From assembly GCA_035259385.1 (NCBI GenBank), contig DATFWL010000130.1, positions 62,001 to 126,000 on the forward strand: a stretch of DNA of 64,000 nucleotides, written 5' to 3'. Positions 1-9,395 of the stretch are shown here, piece after piece. The position numbers and the translations under genes were made by a program. The DNA is from QHWK01 sp035259385 (GTDB taxonomy: Bacteria; Acidobacteriota; Vicinamibacteria; Vicinamibacterales; CAVVIG01). Under the pieces are notes generated by a model that did no database searches, had not been told where the DNA came from, and saw nothing but the letters and a program-made list of their open reading frames with translations. Within the stretch, counting starts at the first letter, position 1; each line of letters opens with the position of its first letter.

Positions 1-1518
1 GGCTACCTGTTCTTGTTCGCGATCGCGATCGATCCCGAATGGTCGGTGCCGCCATGGCCGTTGTTCGGTGCGCTCGCCGTGATGACGCTGGCGCTCACGA
101 CGACGTCGCTCGCAGTGGACTCGAGCCAGCTGCACGGCGCGGGCGTGGCGGCGGCGGCCATCGTGGTGTTCGCATGTTCAGTGGTCGCGGGCGCTCCGTG
201 GGGGCCGACCCTGGTGGCGGCCGCGGAGGTCGTCGCCGCCTACGCGCTGGCCTGGGTGGCGGTGATGCGGGCGCGCGGATCGTGGCGGTTCGCCGCGGCG
301 GGCGCGATCTGGACGCTCTTCATGGCGAGCCTGACGCTCGGCGAAGCGTCCGGCGCGTCCACGTCCATGCCGGTCGCGATCGTGGCGATCGTCGCCGCCG
401 CAAACGTCGCGTTGATATTCGCGAGCGCGTGGTCCGCGCGGTGGGAGTGGGTCGCTCCGTCAGCGGTGGTCGCCGCCTGGTGGGTCGAGACTGCGTGGCA
501 TGAGCAGCACATCCGCACGATGGACTGGTCGGGGTCGTTCGCGCTCGCGCTCGTCCTGTACGCCGTCTTCGTCGCCTATCCGGTCGTGCTCGGACACCGC
601 GCCCGGACGTCGCGGGATCCGTACATCGCGGCGATTGCCGGCAGCGCGCTGTTCTTCTTCACCGGGCGCACCGCGCTCGTGCAGGGCGGCTACGGTCAGT
701 TCGTCGGCGCCGTCCCGGTGCTCGAAGGCGCGGTCAGCGCATTGCTGCTGCGCCAGCTGCTGCGCATCGAACCCAGCGGATCGCGCGACCTCGGCCGGCT
801 CGCGCTGGTCGCCGGCGCGTCGCTCGCGTTCGTCACGGTCGCGATCCCGCTGCAGCTCCACAATCAGTGGATCACGATCGGCTGGGCGCTCGAGGGCGCG
901 GCGCTCGCCTGGGTGTATCGCCGCGTCCCGCACCGCGGGTTGCTCTACTGGTCGTTCGCGCTGCTCGCCGCCGTGTTCGCGCGGCTGGCGCTGAACCCGG
1001 CGGTGTTCGTTTACGAGCCGCGCGGCCTTCGCGTGTTCAACTGGTACCTGTATGCGTACGCGGTCTGCGCGGCAGCGATGTTCGTGGCGGCGTGGTGGCT
1101 CGCCACGACCGACGATCGGATCCTGTCGCTGCCGCGGGCGTCGCGGCTGCTGCCGGCGGCGGCGGTGATCCTGCTGTTCCTGCTCCTGAACATCGAGATC
1201 GCCGACTTCTACGCGACCGGCCGCGAAATCGCGTTCCGCTTCGGCGTGACGCTGGCGCAGGACCTCACCTACACGATCGGCTGGCTGGCGTTCGGCATGC
1301 TGCTGCTGACCGGCGGCATCTACCTGCGGAACCAGCCGGCGCGCGTCACCGCCGTCGCATTGATCGCGATCACGGCGTTCAAGGCATTTCTGTACGACAC
1401 CGGGTCGCTCGGCGGCCTCTATCGCGTCGGCTCGCTCGTCGGCCTCGCGGTGTCGCTGTCGCTCGTCGCGCTCGCGCTCCAGAAGTTCGTCCTGCATCCA
1501 TCGGAAGGTCGCGCCTGA
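1..1518 (+). CDS. DUF2339 multi-spanning membrane protein, C-terminal part
   Basis: The frame is open to the left window edge, so the true start lies upstream and only about 505 C-terminal residues are seen. The protein is almost entirely hydrophobic helices separated by short loops, with many Trp/Arg-capped segments. Its last 100 residues (LTYTIGWLAFG, then AFKAFLYDTGSLGGLYRVGS) match the conserved end of the DUF2339 family of large inner-membrane proteins, whose function is unknown. The stop overlaps the start of the next gene by one base (TGATG), so the two are translationally coupled. DUF2339 and DUF3999 genes are commonly neighbours, which supports both calls. Confidence 0.85.
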   Translation, partial: GYLFLFAIAIDPEWSVPPWPLFGALAVMTLALTTTSLAVDSSQLHGAGVAAAAIVVFACSVVAGAPWGPTLVAAAEVVAAYALAWVAVMRARGSWRFAAAGAIWTLFMASLTLGEASGASTSMPVAIVAIVAAANVALIFASAWSARWEWVAPSAVVAAWWVETAWHEQHIRTMDWSGSFALALVLYAVFVAYPVVLGHRARTSRDPYIAAIAGSALFFFTGRTALVQGGYGQFVGAVPVLEGAVSALLLRQLLRIEPSGSRDLGRLALVAGASLAFVTVAIPLQLHNQWITIGWALEGAALAWVYRRVPHRGLLYWSFALLAAVFARLALNPAVFVYEPRGLRVFNWYLYAYAVCAAAMFVAAWWLATTDDRILSLPRASRLLPAAAVILLFLLLNIEIADFYATGREIAFRFGVTLAQDLTYTIGWLAFGMLLLTGGIYLRNQPARVTAVALIAITAFKAFLYDTGSLGGLYRVGSLVGLAVSLSLVALALQKFVLHPSEGRA

Positions 1519-3593
1519 TGAGAGCCGTCATGAAGATCGCCGCGCTGGGTGTCGCCGCCGCGACCGCTGCCGTCGCTGCGCAGCCCGCCGCGACACCGCC
1601 CCCCTTCCGCTTCGAGCGGCCGGTGACCGGTGGCGGCGGACCGCGGCGGCTGGCGATCGACCTGCCGCTGCTCGCGGGCGCGGCGCCGTTCCGCACGTCG
1701 GTCCGCGTCGGAACGCAGTCGTCGGGCTCGCTGCGCAGCGTGAACGCGTCCGACGGCCTGCGCGATCTCAGGTTCTACGACGCCGGTGGTGCCGAGGTCG
1801 GCTACGTGCTCGTCGCGGTGCCGACACCGGAGCCGGTGTTCAAGCCGGCGACGATTCGACCGATTGCGCCGGTCGAGACCGACACCGTGAAGACGAGCGG
1901 CTTCGAAGCCGATCTCGGTGAGCCGCTGCTGATCGATCGCGTCGACGTCGAGGGGCTCAGCGCGCCGTTTCTGAAGCGCGTGACGCTCGAGGGCAGCGGC
2001 GATCGCAGCCGCTGGACCGTGCTCGTGGCCGACGGCACGCTGTTCGATCTGCCCGACGAGCGGCTCCGCCATACGATGCTGCGTTTCGCGCCAGGGACGT
2101 TCCGGTATCTCCGGCTGACCTGGGACGATCGCCACAGCGCGCGCATCGTCCAGACGCCGACGGCTGCGGCCGGAACCCTGCCGACGGCGCCGCCGCCGCC
2201 GTTGACGGCCGCCATGTCGTTCGAGCGGCGTCCGAGCGAGCCGGGACGCAGCCGGTTTCGCATCAACCTGCCGGCGGGCCACCTGCCGATCGCCGCGCTC
2301 GAGCTCGACGCCGGCGGCGGCCACATCCTGCGCGAGGCGCGCGTCTTCGAGCAGCAGCTGACGGCGGCGCAGCTTGCGCCGCGGCTGCTCGGCCGCGCCA
2401 CGCTTCGCCGCGTCGTGCGCGACGACGTGACCGCCTCGGCGCTGCAGCTGCCAATCGATCCGCCAACCGAGGCGCAGCTCGATCTCGAGGTGGACGACGA
2501 GGACAATCCGCCGCTCGATCTGCGCGGGGTCACCGCCGTGTTCGCCGAGCTGCCGTGGATCTATCTCGAGGCGCCGGCCGGCGGCCTCACCGCGCGCTAC
2601 GGCAACAGCACGCTCGCCGCGCCGCACTACGATCTCGAGGCCGAGCGCAGTCAGATTCGCATCGAGGCGATCGCCGACGCGTCGTGGGGCGAGCCGCGCG
2701 CGCGCAGCGAGGACGAGAACGCGCGGCCGGCGCCGCCGCTTCCGACCTTTGGCGCCTCGCTCGACCTCGGCCTGTTCACCTACGTCCGCGCGGTGCCTGC
2801 CGGCGAGGCCGGCCTGATCGCGCTGCCGCTCGACGTGCAGGTGCTGGCGCACTCCGCCGGCGTCGGCCGTCGGTTCAGCGATCTGCGCGTGGTGGACGAT
2901 GCCGATCGCCAGATTCCGTATCTGCTCGAACAGCTTGCGGAGCCGCTGTCGGTGGACGTGGCGCTCGAGCACGTCGCGTCTGCGCCAGCGACGCTGCCTG
3001 CCGTGCGATCCGGCCGCAGCGTGTACCGGCTGACGTATCCGGCCGAGGATCTGCCGCCGGCGCGGCTGGTGATGACCACGCCGGCGCGCGTGTTCGACAG
3101 GCGGGTGACGCTCGGCGAGCAGCGCGATCGCGACGCCCGCCGCCGCGATCCATGGTTCCAGATGCTGGGCACGGCAGCGTGGCGTCACTCGGATCAGGAT
3201 CGGCCGGCGCGCCCGCTGACGATCGATCTCGCGCCGCCGCGGTCGCGCGACCTCTTCGTCCTCGTCGACGAGGGCGACAACACACCGCTGCCGATCGAGT
3301 CTGCGCGCCTGCTGCTGCCCTCGTACCGGATCCGCCTGTATCGGGGGACCGGCACGGCGCTGCGGGTCGCCTACGGCCGTCGCGATCTGCCGCCGCCGCA
3401 GTACGATCTCGCGCTGCTCGCGCCGCAGGTGCTCGGGGCGTCCGCGCGCGAAGTGCGCCTCGACAGCGAACACGCGGTCGCGGCGGCGGCGCAGGCGTCG
3501 GCACTCGTGTCGGCGCGCTTCTTCTGGATCGCGCTGGCCCTCGCCGTCGTCGTGCTCGTCGGGTTCATCGTCCGGCTGCTGCGCCAGGCGTAG
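1518..3593 (+). CDS. DUF3999 exported, membrane-anchored protein
   Basis: This 691-residue protein starts with a signal peptide (KIAALGVAAATAAVAAQ) and ends with a single transmembrane helix followed by a short basic tail (VRLLRQA), so most of it should face the periplasm. Between them are beta-rich, galactose-binding-like repeats (for example DRVDVEGLSAPFLKRVTLEG and FRYLRLTWDD). Length and layout fit the DUF3999 family, of unknown role. The start at 1518 overlaps the upstream DUF2339 stop. A membrane or periplasmic partner role for DUF2339 is inference from conserved adjacency. The AP/PP-rich stretch near residue 220 is a likely linker. Confidence 0.82.
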   Translation: MRAVMKIAALGVAAATAAVAAQPAATPPPFRFERPVTGGGGPRRLAIDLPLLAGAAPFRTSVRVGTQSSGSLRSVNASDGLRDLRFYDAGGAEVGYVLVAVPTPEPVFKPATIRPIAPVETDTVKTSGFEADLGEPLLIDRVDVEGLSAPFLKRVTLEGSGDRSRWTVLVADGTLFDLPDERLRHTMLRFAPGTFRYLRLTWDDRHSARIVQTPTAAAGTLPTAPPPPLTAAMSFERRPSEPGRSRFRINLPAGHLPIAALELDAGGGHILREARVFEQQLTAAQLAPRLLGRATLRRVVRDDVTASALQLPIDPPTEAQLDLEVDDEDNPPLDLRGVTAVFAELPWIYLEAPAGGLTARYGNSTLAAPHYDLEAERSQIRIEAIADASWGEPRARSEDENARPAPPLPTFGASLDLGLFTYVRAVPAGEAGLIALPLDVQVLAHSAGVGRRFSDLRVVDDADRQIPYLLEQLAEPLSVDVALEHVASAPATLPAVRSGRSVYRLTYPAEDLPPARLVMTTPARVFDRRVTLGEQRDRDARRRDPWFQMLGTAAWRHSDQDRPARPLTIDLAPPRSRDLFVLVDEGDNTPLPIESARLLLPSYRIRLYRGTGTALRVAYGRRDLPPPQYDLALLAPQVLGASAREVRLDSEHAVAAAAQASALVSARFFWIALALAVVVLVGFIVRLLRQA

Positions 3594-3601
3594 AGGCGCG
3601 G

Positions 3602-4330
3602 CTACGCCGGGCGATCGCAGATCGTCCCGAACGCGAACCCTTTCGCACGCAGCTCCGGAATGAGGCGGGCGGCGGCTTCGACCGTGTGGCGCTGATCGGC
3701 GAACGGGGCCGACTCGTCGCCGTCGTGCATCACGATGATGTCGCCGTTCGACACGCGCGGAGCGATCCGGTTGACCACGGAATCAGCGGTGCGCGGCCGG
3801 AACCAGTTCCAGTCCCACAGCATCCAGCTCCAGCCGATCAGGCGGTGATCGATCTGTTCGAGACCCTGGTACATCGGCCAGCTGCGCCAGCCGGCGTGCG
3901 GACGGAACGCCGGGCACGGGCGATAGCCGGCGACGTGCTCGATGTGATCGGCGGCGGCGATCAGCGTCTGCGCGAACGTGCGGGCGCTCATCAGCATGTA
4001 GGCGCGCGTGGCCGAGTGCAGCGCGACCGCATGGCCGTCGACGAACATCCGCCGGACCAGTTCGGCAGTCTGCTCCGTGACGTGCCGATCGATCAGGAAG
4101 AAGGTCGCACGCGTCCGCTCGCGCGCGAGCAGGTCGAGCAGATCCGGCGTGGTCGTCGGGTTCGGCCCGTCGTCGAAGGTGAGATAGATGGTCGGCGGAT
4201 TGCGCTTCGGCATGTGCCAGACGACGCGGTCGCCGCTGATCGCGTCGAACAGGAACGGCGCCGGGGCGGTGTGCGCCAGCGCCAGCACGCCGACTGCGAC
4301 CGCAATGAAGAACCACATCACAGCAATCAA
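3602..4330 (-). CDS. Polysaccharide deacetylase (NodB/CE4 family)
   Basis: A 242-residue protein with one N-terminal hydrophobic segment (signal or anchor) followed by a NodB homology domain. Visible CE4 motifs are TFDDGPNP near residues 51-58 (catalytic base and metal Asp), a His-containing ALHSATR segment that supplies metal ligands, FRPHAGW, and the C-terminal MHDGDES. Such enzymes remove acetyl or similar groups from peptidoglycan, chitin-like or other N-acetylated glycans outside the membrane. An in-frame ATG four codons downstream is an alternative start. It is convergent with the DUF3999 gene and separated from the upstream serine hydrolase by an AT-rich inverted repeat. Confidence 0.9.
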   Translation of the reverse strand: MIAVMWFFIAVAVGVLALAHTAPAPFLFDAISGDRVVWHMPKRNPPTIYLTFDDGPNPTTTPDLLDLLARERTRATFFLIDRHVTEQTAELVRRMFVDGHAVALHSATRAYMLMSARTFAQTLIAAADHIEHVAGYRPCPAFRPHAGWRSWPMYQGLEQIDHRLIGWSWMLWDWNWFRPRTADSVVNRIAPRVSNGDIIVMHDGDESAPFADQRHTVEAAARLIPELRAKGFAFGTICDRPA

Positions 4331-4426
4331 GAATTAGGAAGTAAGAATTAAGAATTCGTGGCTCGCATTGTGATGCATCGAAGCACAGGACGAATTCTTA
4401 ATTCTCAATTCTTACTTCTTAATTTC
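4331..4426. repeat. AT-rich inverted repeat built of AATTAAG-like units
   Basis: The left arm (4331-4359) and right arm (4390-4426) are reverse complements apart from one extra 7-8 base unit in the right arm; both end in AAGAATTCGT/ACGAATTCTT around a 30-base loop. The A+T content is far above the surrounding DNA. It lies between two minus-strand genes and overlaps the serine hydrolase stop codon, so it could act as that gene's transcription terminator. The variable unit number suggests a dispersed intergenic repeat family. Confidence 0.75.
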
Positions 4427-5852
4427 TCCGTTCCGGCACTCCCGGCATCAGCTCCTCCAGCGCGCGCTTCAATGCCTCCATCCCGCGCCGATCGCCTCGA
4501 TAATGGCCCATGCGCACGACGACCAGATCGTGCGTCGGATCGATGATCGTGCGCTGTCCGCCGGCACCGTTGGCGAAGTATGCCGACTTCGGGAGCGGCC
4601 ATGCGCCGTCCCCGTTCACCCAGAACAAGCCGCCGTACACCGGCTGCTTCCAGGCAGGCGCCGGCGTGCTCACGAACGTCGCCCACCCTTCTGGCAGCAG
4701 GCGCTGGCCCTCCCAGATGCCGTCCTGCAGATAGAGCTGTCCGATGCGCGCCCAGTTGCGCGCGGTGCCGTAGTCGTAGCCGGTGAGCAGGAAGTTGCCG
4801 TACGGATCGGTCTCGAGCACCTGACGGCGGATCCCGATGCGATCGAACAGCGCGCGCTGCGGCCACGTCAGGTACTCCTCGCCGCGCCTGGTGACCGCCT
4901 GCTTCACGAGCCAGCCGATCATCAGCGGATCGGAGTTGCGGTAGCGCCCTTCCGTATTTGGCGGGAACTGCAGCGGGCGCGTCATCGAATGATCGAACGC
5001 GTCGATCGCCCCGGTGTAGATCAGCGTGTGATCGGGGTAGCCCTTGTCGACGCTGTAGTCGGGATCCTGGCCGGCGATGAACCGCAGGCCGCTGCTCATG
5101 TGGAGCAGGTCGGCGATCCGGATCGCTCCGCGCGGATCGCCCGGCTTCCGCCACTCCGGGACCGGCACCGGATCGTCGACCTTGTAAACGCCGTCCTTCA
5201 CGAGCAGCGCGAACAGTGTCGCGGTCAGGCTCTTGCCCATCGACCAGCTTTCGAGCTGCGTGTCCTTCGTGATGCCGGGCATGTAGCGCTCGCCGACGAT
5301 CTGACCCTTGTGGACGATCACGACCGCCGCCGTGAGCGCCTCGGGATCGGCGAACGCGAGATCGAGCGCCTTGTCGACGCGCGCGCGATCCATGCCGGTT
5401 GGCGCGGCATGCGTCGGCGGCGCGTCGCCCATCGGCCACGGCTGTGACGCCGCGTCGGGCAGGCGCGTCTTCACCGCGACCGGCGTGAAGGAGATGCCGT
5501 CGTGCCCCTCGGGATGGATGATGCAGCCCTGATCGCCGTAGAACTTCGCGATGCGCGCGATCGAACCGTGCGTCATCCGCACCAGCTTCTGTGCGCGATC
5601 GACCGTGTAGCGGACGCCGGCGCGATGCTCGTCGGGGAAGAGAAAGTAGCCGCTGTTCGTGAAGGCTTCCGCCGGATCGCGCTCGGAGACGAACACCGCG
5701 GAGCACAGCACCTTGGCGTAACCGGCAAGGCCGAGGCTGAGCGGCGTGATCCCTTCCGGCGCAAAGGCCGCCGGCCGCCGCGGCGCGGCCTGCCGCGCGA
5801 CTGCCGACGCCGTGAACGCGACAACGAGCAACAGCAGCGTTAGTTTGCGCAT
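4419..5852 (-). CDS. Exported serine hydrolase (class C beta-lactamase fold)
   Basis: A 477-residue protein with a clear signal peptide (LTLLLLVVAFTASAVARQ). An N-terminal domain of about 150 residues precedes a beta-lactamase/penicillin-binding-like hydrolase domain. The nucleophile motif SxxK is seen as S204-M-G-K207, and a Tyr motif YRN appears near residue 303. An AGGAG ribosome-binding site sits seven bases before the ATG. Family members include esterases, D-aminopeptidases and cell-wall hydrolases, so the substrate cannot be stated. It reads toward the deacetylase gene in the same direction, but the repeat in between argues for separate transcripts. Confidence 0.85.
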   Translation of the reverse strand: MRKLTLLLLVVAFTASAVARQAAPRRPAAFAPEGITPLSLGLAGYAKVLCSAVFVSERDPAEAFTNSGYFLFPDEHRAGVRYTVDRAQKLVRMTHGSIARIAKFYGDQGCIIHPEGHDGISFTPVAVKTRLPDAASQPWPMGDAPPTHAAPTGMDRARVDKALDLAFADPEALTAAVVIVHKGQIVGERYMPGITKDTQLESWSMGKSLTATLFALLVKDGVYKVDDPVPVPEWRKPGDPRGAIRIADLLHMSSGLRFIAGQDPDYSVDKGYPDHTLIYTGAIDAFDHSMTRPLQFPPNTEGRYRNSDPLMIGWLVKQAVTRRGEEYLTWPQRALFDRIGIRRQVLETDPYGNFLLTGYDYGTARNWARIGQLYLQDGIWEGQRLLPEGWATFVSTPAPAWKQPVYGGLFWVNGDGAWPLPKSAYFANGAGGQRTIIDPTHDLVVVRMGHYRGDRRGMEALKRALEELMPGVPERRN

Positions 5853-5908
5853 GGCAGGCTCCTGTGACGTCCGGCTAAGCCCTTGGTTTCAGTCGCGCCG
5901 TGATCTGA

Positions 5909-6496
5909 TCACGACGCCAGGTTCAACGTCCTCGCCTCTGCTTTGAGTGCCGTCCACCGCGCCAGCAGCGCGATCCACGTCCTGCCGCCGTCGGTGGAGC
6001 GGTAGCTGACCGTGCTGGCGATGATCACGGTATCGGGATAGGGAATCTGCTGGCCGTCGCGAAGGCCGAGATGCGTCCAGGTCTTGCCCGCGTCGATCGA
6101 CGTGTAGATACCGTCGCCGACCGAGAGATCCGGCCGCGTCAGTCCTTCGCCGCTGCCGACGTAGACGACGTTCGGATCCGACGGCGCAACCGCGATCGCG
6201 CCGACCGATCCGGTCGGCTGGTCGTCGAAGATCGGCGTCCACGTCCGGCCGAAGTCGGTCGTCTTCCAGACGCCGCCGTTGACGGCGCCGATGTAGAAGA
6301 CGTTCGGCTGCATGCGCAGGCCGGTGATGGCCTTGGTGCGGCGGCCGCGGAACGGACCGATCGGACGCCAGCGCATCTCGGCGAACGACGCGACGTTCGC
6401 CGGCTGCTGCCGTGCGGAGGGCTGTGCCGGCCATCGCGCGGCGGCAATCAGGCCGACCCCAGCCAAAAAGGCGAGCGTCTTGGTGTTTGCGGACAT
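5909..6496 (-). pseudogene. Truncated sortilin/VPS10-type propeller protein
   Basis: The 195-residue reading frame has a good ribosome-binding site, a signal peptide and the typical N-terminus of exported sortilin-like (BNR-repeat) propeller proteins: WRPIGPFRGRR, then GGVWKTTDFGRTW and GDGIYTSIDAGKTW. Relatives are about 900-1100 residues long, so most of the propeller is missing. After GLRDGQQIP the sequence changes abruptly and rejoins a late repeat-like segment (YRSTDGGRTW) before a stop, as expected from a large internal deletion followed by decay. It could still be translated as a short secreted fragment, but I regard it as a gene relic. Confidence 0.7.
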
Positions 6497-6625
6497 GAAA
6501 CCTCACCACGCCGCCACCGGACGGCCTGGCCGCTCACTATACAATGGCGCCGCGCGGCCGACGGAATCACGACGTTCGGTCGTCTTCTCTGTGCCCGTCT
6601 CTGCGGTTCATTGTCGGAGGATTCG

Positions 6626-7417
6626 ATGGCGCGAGGTGTATTCCGAGAGATGCTGGCCGAGTTCTTCGGCACGTTCACCCTGATCGTCTTCGGCGTCGGC
6701 GTCGTCGCGCAGGCGGTGCTGAGCCGGAACAGCGCCGGATCGTATCTGTCGATCAACATCGCCTGGGGACTCGCGGTCGCGATGGGATGCTACGTGTCGG
6801 CCGGCGTGACCGGCGCGCACCTGAACCCGGCGGTGACGCTCGCGCTCGCCACACGCCGGGGGTTCCCGTGGAACAAGGTCGCGCCATATGCGCTCGCGCA
6901 GGTCGCGGGCGCGTTCATCGCGTCGGCCGTCGTCTTCGTCACCTATCACGAGGCACTCAGCGCCTTCGACGGCGGCGTGCGCCAGGTCGCCGGCGCGCAG
7001 GGCACCGCCGGAATCTGGGCGACCTATCCGCAGCCGTTCCTGAGCACGCTCGGCGGATTCGTCGATCAGGTCGTCGGCACGGCGCTGCTCGTCTCGGTGA
7101 TCTTCGGCATCACCGACAGCCGAAATTCGCCGGCGCCGGCGGGTCTTGCGCCGGTCGTCGTCGGCCTGCTGGTCGTGCTCATCGGCGCGACGTTCGGCTT
7201 CAATTCCGGCTATGCGATCAATCCGGCGCGAGACTTCGGGCCGCGGCTGTTCACGTTCGTCGCCGGCTGGGGCGGCGGGGTCTTCACTGCGGGGAACGGG
7301 TGGTGGTGGGTGCCGATCGTGGCGCCGTGTGTGGGCGGCGTACTCGGGGCGTGGGTCTACGACGCGCTCGTCGGCGACCGGTTCCCCGTGCGGCAAGGGG
7401 CAGCGGAGATCGCGTAG
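6626..7417 (+). CDS. Aquaporin / aquaglyceroporin (MIP family)
   Basis: A 263-residue polytopic channel with both MIP half-helix signatures: HLNPAVT in the first half and AINPARDFGPR in the second. Asp directly after the second NPAR is the residue typical of glycerol facilitators rather than strict water channels, so glycerol or other small-polyol transport is likely. The long extracellular insertion between the halves also fits GlpF-like members. GGAGG lies five bases before the ATG at 6626. Frames open further upstream are not credible as coding sequence. No glycerol kinase is nearby, so the physiological substrate is open. Confidence 0.93.
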   Translation: MARGVFREMLAEFFGTFTLIVFGVGVVAQAVLSRNSAGSYLSINIAWGLAVAMGCYVSAGVTGAHLNPAVTLALATRRGFPWNKVAPYALAQVAGAFIASAVVFVTYHEALSAFDGGVRQVAGAQGTAGIWATYPQPFLSTLGGFVDQVVGTALLVSVIFGITDSRNSPAPAGLAPVVVGLLVVLIGATFGFNSGYAINPARDFGPRLFTFVAGWGGGVFTAGNGWWWVPIVAPCVGGVLGAWVYDALVGDRFPVRQGAAEIA

Positions 7418-7421
7418 GGAC

Positions 7422-7572
7422 GGGGCCCGGGGCTCGGGGCAAGCTGATGCTCGCCTTCCGTTTCTGGGCGAGCGAACACCGGGGCCGCCGCGCTGTGACA
7501 GCTAGCCCCTAGCCCCAGCCCTTGGCCCCGTCATGCTGTGACAGCTAGCCCCCAGCCCCCCTAGCCCCGACT
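7422..7572. repeat. C-rich intergenic repeat cluster (GCTAGCCCC units)
   Basis: Between the convergent aquaporin and a small minus-strand gene are G-rich runs (about 7422-7441) matched by C-rich GCTAGCCCC/AGCCCC runs. An 18-base direct repeat, GCTGTGACAGCTAGCCCC, occurs at 7492 and again at 7535. The complementary G-rich and C-rich arms can pair, so the element may end transcription from both sides. Confidence 0.65.
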
Positions 7573-7581
7573 CGCGCAGCG

Positions 7582-8001
7582 TCACGGAGTCACCGCTGCG
7601 CTCTTGAAGATCGGCGCCGCCTCGCGCAGCGCTTCCACCAGATACCCATAATCGAACGCCGCCCAGTACGCCTTCGCCTTCGATCGATCCTCCAGCGCAT
7701 TCAGCAGCGGCGCGCTCATCTCCGGGTGCTCGGCGGCGTAGATCGCCGCGCGGCGCAGCGTCTCCATCCGAACGTTGATCGCAGTCGACGGCACGAGAAT
7801 CGCGAGCGTGTCCTCGACGAGATGCGATACGTCGTACTTCGGATCCATCGCGCGCCAGCTGCCGCTGCCCATCGGCAGCGACCTGGCTGATCCGATCGCA
7901 AACGGTTCGCACAGGAGCGGTGGTCCTGCCAGCGCAGGGCGCGCGACTGACACAGCGAGGAATGCGAGAGCGGTGGTACTCAGAAGACGGTGTCGTGCCA
8001 T
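7582..8001 (-). CDS. Small exported protein of unknown function
   Basis: A 139-residue product with a strong ribosome-binding site (AGGAGG seven bases before the ATG) and a clear signal peptide ending near PALAG. The mature part is about 110 residues, mostly helical and slightly acidic, with one Cys (LLCEPF). I recognise no family; relatives may occur as small secreted proteins in the same lineage. It is divergent from the L,D-transpeptidase gene and convergent with the aquaporin. Confidence 0.7.
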   Translation of the reverse strand: MARHRLLSTTALAFLAVSVARPALAGPPLLCEPFAIGSARSLPMGSGSWRAMDPKYDVSHLVEDTLAILVPSTAINVRMETLRRAAIYAAEHPEMSAPLLNALEDRSKAKAYWAAFDYGYLVEALREAAPIFKSAAVTP

Positions 8002-8078
8002 CGATGCCTCCTGCCCGACAAGACGACCATCTCAGGTGCAGTGTTAACGGCACTCGGTTTGCAGCCGCGACCTGATCG

Positions 8079-9395
8079 ATGACCTTTCGTCTGGGCCGTT
8101 CTGTCGCGGCTCTGCTGATCGCATCGGCAACCATGGCCTCGTGCGGCCGTCTTGCGTCGCCGTCCGACGTGCGCGCGAAGACGGCACTACAGAGCGCGGT
8201 CGACACCACGCCGCCCGCGTTCGTGACCGATGCTGGAAAGCGAGGGCAGAAGGCATGGAAGGAGGAGCAGCGCTTCTACCAGGAGCGAGGCTATCAGCTC
8301 GCCTGGAGCGACGGCCGCCGCCTGCGCCGCGAGTTCGACGCGCTCGTGCGCGCGCTGCGTGCCGCCGATCAGGAAGCGCTGGAGCCGGCAGATTACGGCG
8401 TCGATGATCTTGCCGCTGCGCGCGATCGGTTCACGCGCGATGCGGCGATCGACCTCGACCTGCGCGCATCGTTCGCGTATGTGCGCTATGCCTGGGATCT
8501 GACGCACGGCGCGATCGATCCGGAAGATGTCGATCCGACGTGGCATGCGACGAAGCGGGGACTCGAACTCCCTGACGTCCTGCAGTCCGCGGTCGGCGGC
8601 GGCCAGGTCGAACAATCGCTTCAGGCGCTGGCGCCGGCATCTCCAGAGTATCGCGGACTGAAGCGCCAGCTCGCGCTCGCGCGCACGAGGGGCGACGCCG
8701 CCGCAGTGCAGCAGATCGCGATGAACATGGAGCGCTGGCGCTGGCTCCCTGGCCACCTCGGACAGCGCTACATCATCGTCAACATTCCGGCGTTTCGGCT
8801 CGACGCGATCGAGAACGGCCAGAGCGTGCTCGACATGAAAGTCGTCACCGGCAAGAGAGGCAGCCCGACGCCGGTGCTCGCCGACACGATGACCACTGTC
8901 GTGTTCAGCCCGTACTGGAACATCCCGAGCACCATCCTCGAGAAGGAAATTGCGCCGAAGGCGGAGCAGGATCCGGAGTATCTGTCCAGGCAGCACATCG
9001 AAGTGGACGACAACGGGCGGTACCGCCAGCTGCCCGGCCACGGAAACTCGCTCGGCCGCGTCAAGTTCGCGTTCCCGAACCGCTACAACGTGTATCTGCA
9101 CGACACGCCGGCGCAGGCGCTGTTCAATCGCGTCGCGCGCGACTTCAGCCACGGCTGCGTCCGGCTCGACGACCCCGAGGCGCTCGCGCGGTACGTGCTT
9201 CGTGATCAGCCGGAGTGGACGGCTGAGAGGATCGCAGCCGCGATGCAGCGCCGCACCGAGCGGGTGGTGAAGTTGAAGCAGCCGCTGCCGATTTACCTCG
9301 TCTACTTCACGGCGTGGGAGCAGGACGGCGGGCTGCAGACGGTCGCCGACGTGTACGGGCTCGACCGCCGTCACGGCGCTGCGAAAGGACAATGA
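8079..9395 (+). CDS. L,D-transpeptidase lipoprotein (YkuD domain)
   Basis: A 438-residue protein with a lipobox (TMASC, Cys22), so probably lipid-anchored. An N-terminal peptidoglycan-binding-like region (to about residue 170) precedes a YkuD catalytic domain. The catalytic motif is SHGCVRL with nucleophile Cys360, and HDTPAQALFNR lies upstream of it as in the large YcbB-type enzymes. Such enzymes form 3-3 peptidoglycan cross-links or attach proteins to peptidoglycan. The stop overlaps the start of the next gene (ATGA), which encodes a peptidase-like protein with a plausible cell-wall role, so the two form an operon. Confidence 0.92.
   Translation: MTFRLGRSVAALLIASATMASCGRLASPSDVRAKTALQSAVDTTPPAFVTDAGKRGQKAWKEEQRFYQERGYQLAWSDGRRLRREFDALVRALRAADQEALEPADYGVDDLAAARDRFTRDAAIDLDLRASFAYVRYAWDLTHGAIDPEDVDPTWHATKRGLELPDVLQSAVGGGQVEQSLQALAPASPEYRGLKRQLALARTRGDAAAVQQIAMNMERWRWLPGHLGQRYIIVNIPAFRLDAIENGQSVLDMKVVTGKRGSPTPVLADTMTTVVFSPYWNIPSTILEKEIAPKAEQDPEYLSRQHIEVDDNGRYRQLPGHGNSLGRVKFAFPNRYNVYLHDTPAQALFNRVARDFSHGCVRLDDPEALARYVLRDQPEWTAERIAAAMQRRTERVVKLKQPLPIYLVYFTAWEQDGGLQTVADVYGLDRRHGAAKGQ

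Noticed and set aside
867..1517. Extension of the DUF3999 frame upstream, fully open for over 200 codons
   Set aside because: It overlaps the DUF2339 gene entirely and encodes Arg-rich text typical of shadow frames in high-GC DNA; the ATG at 1518 begins a proper signal peptide.
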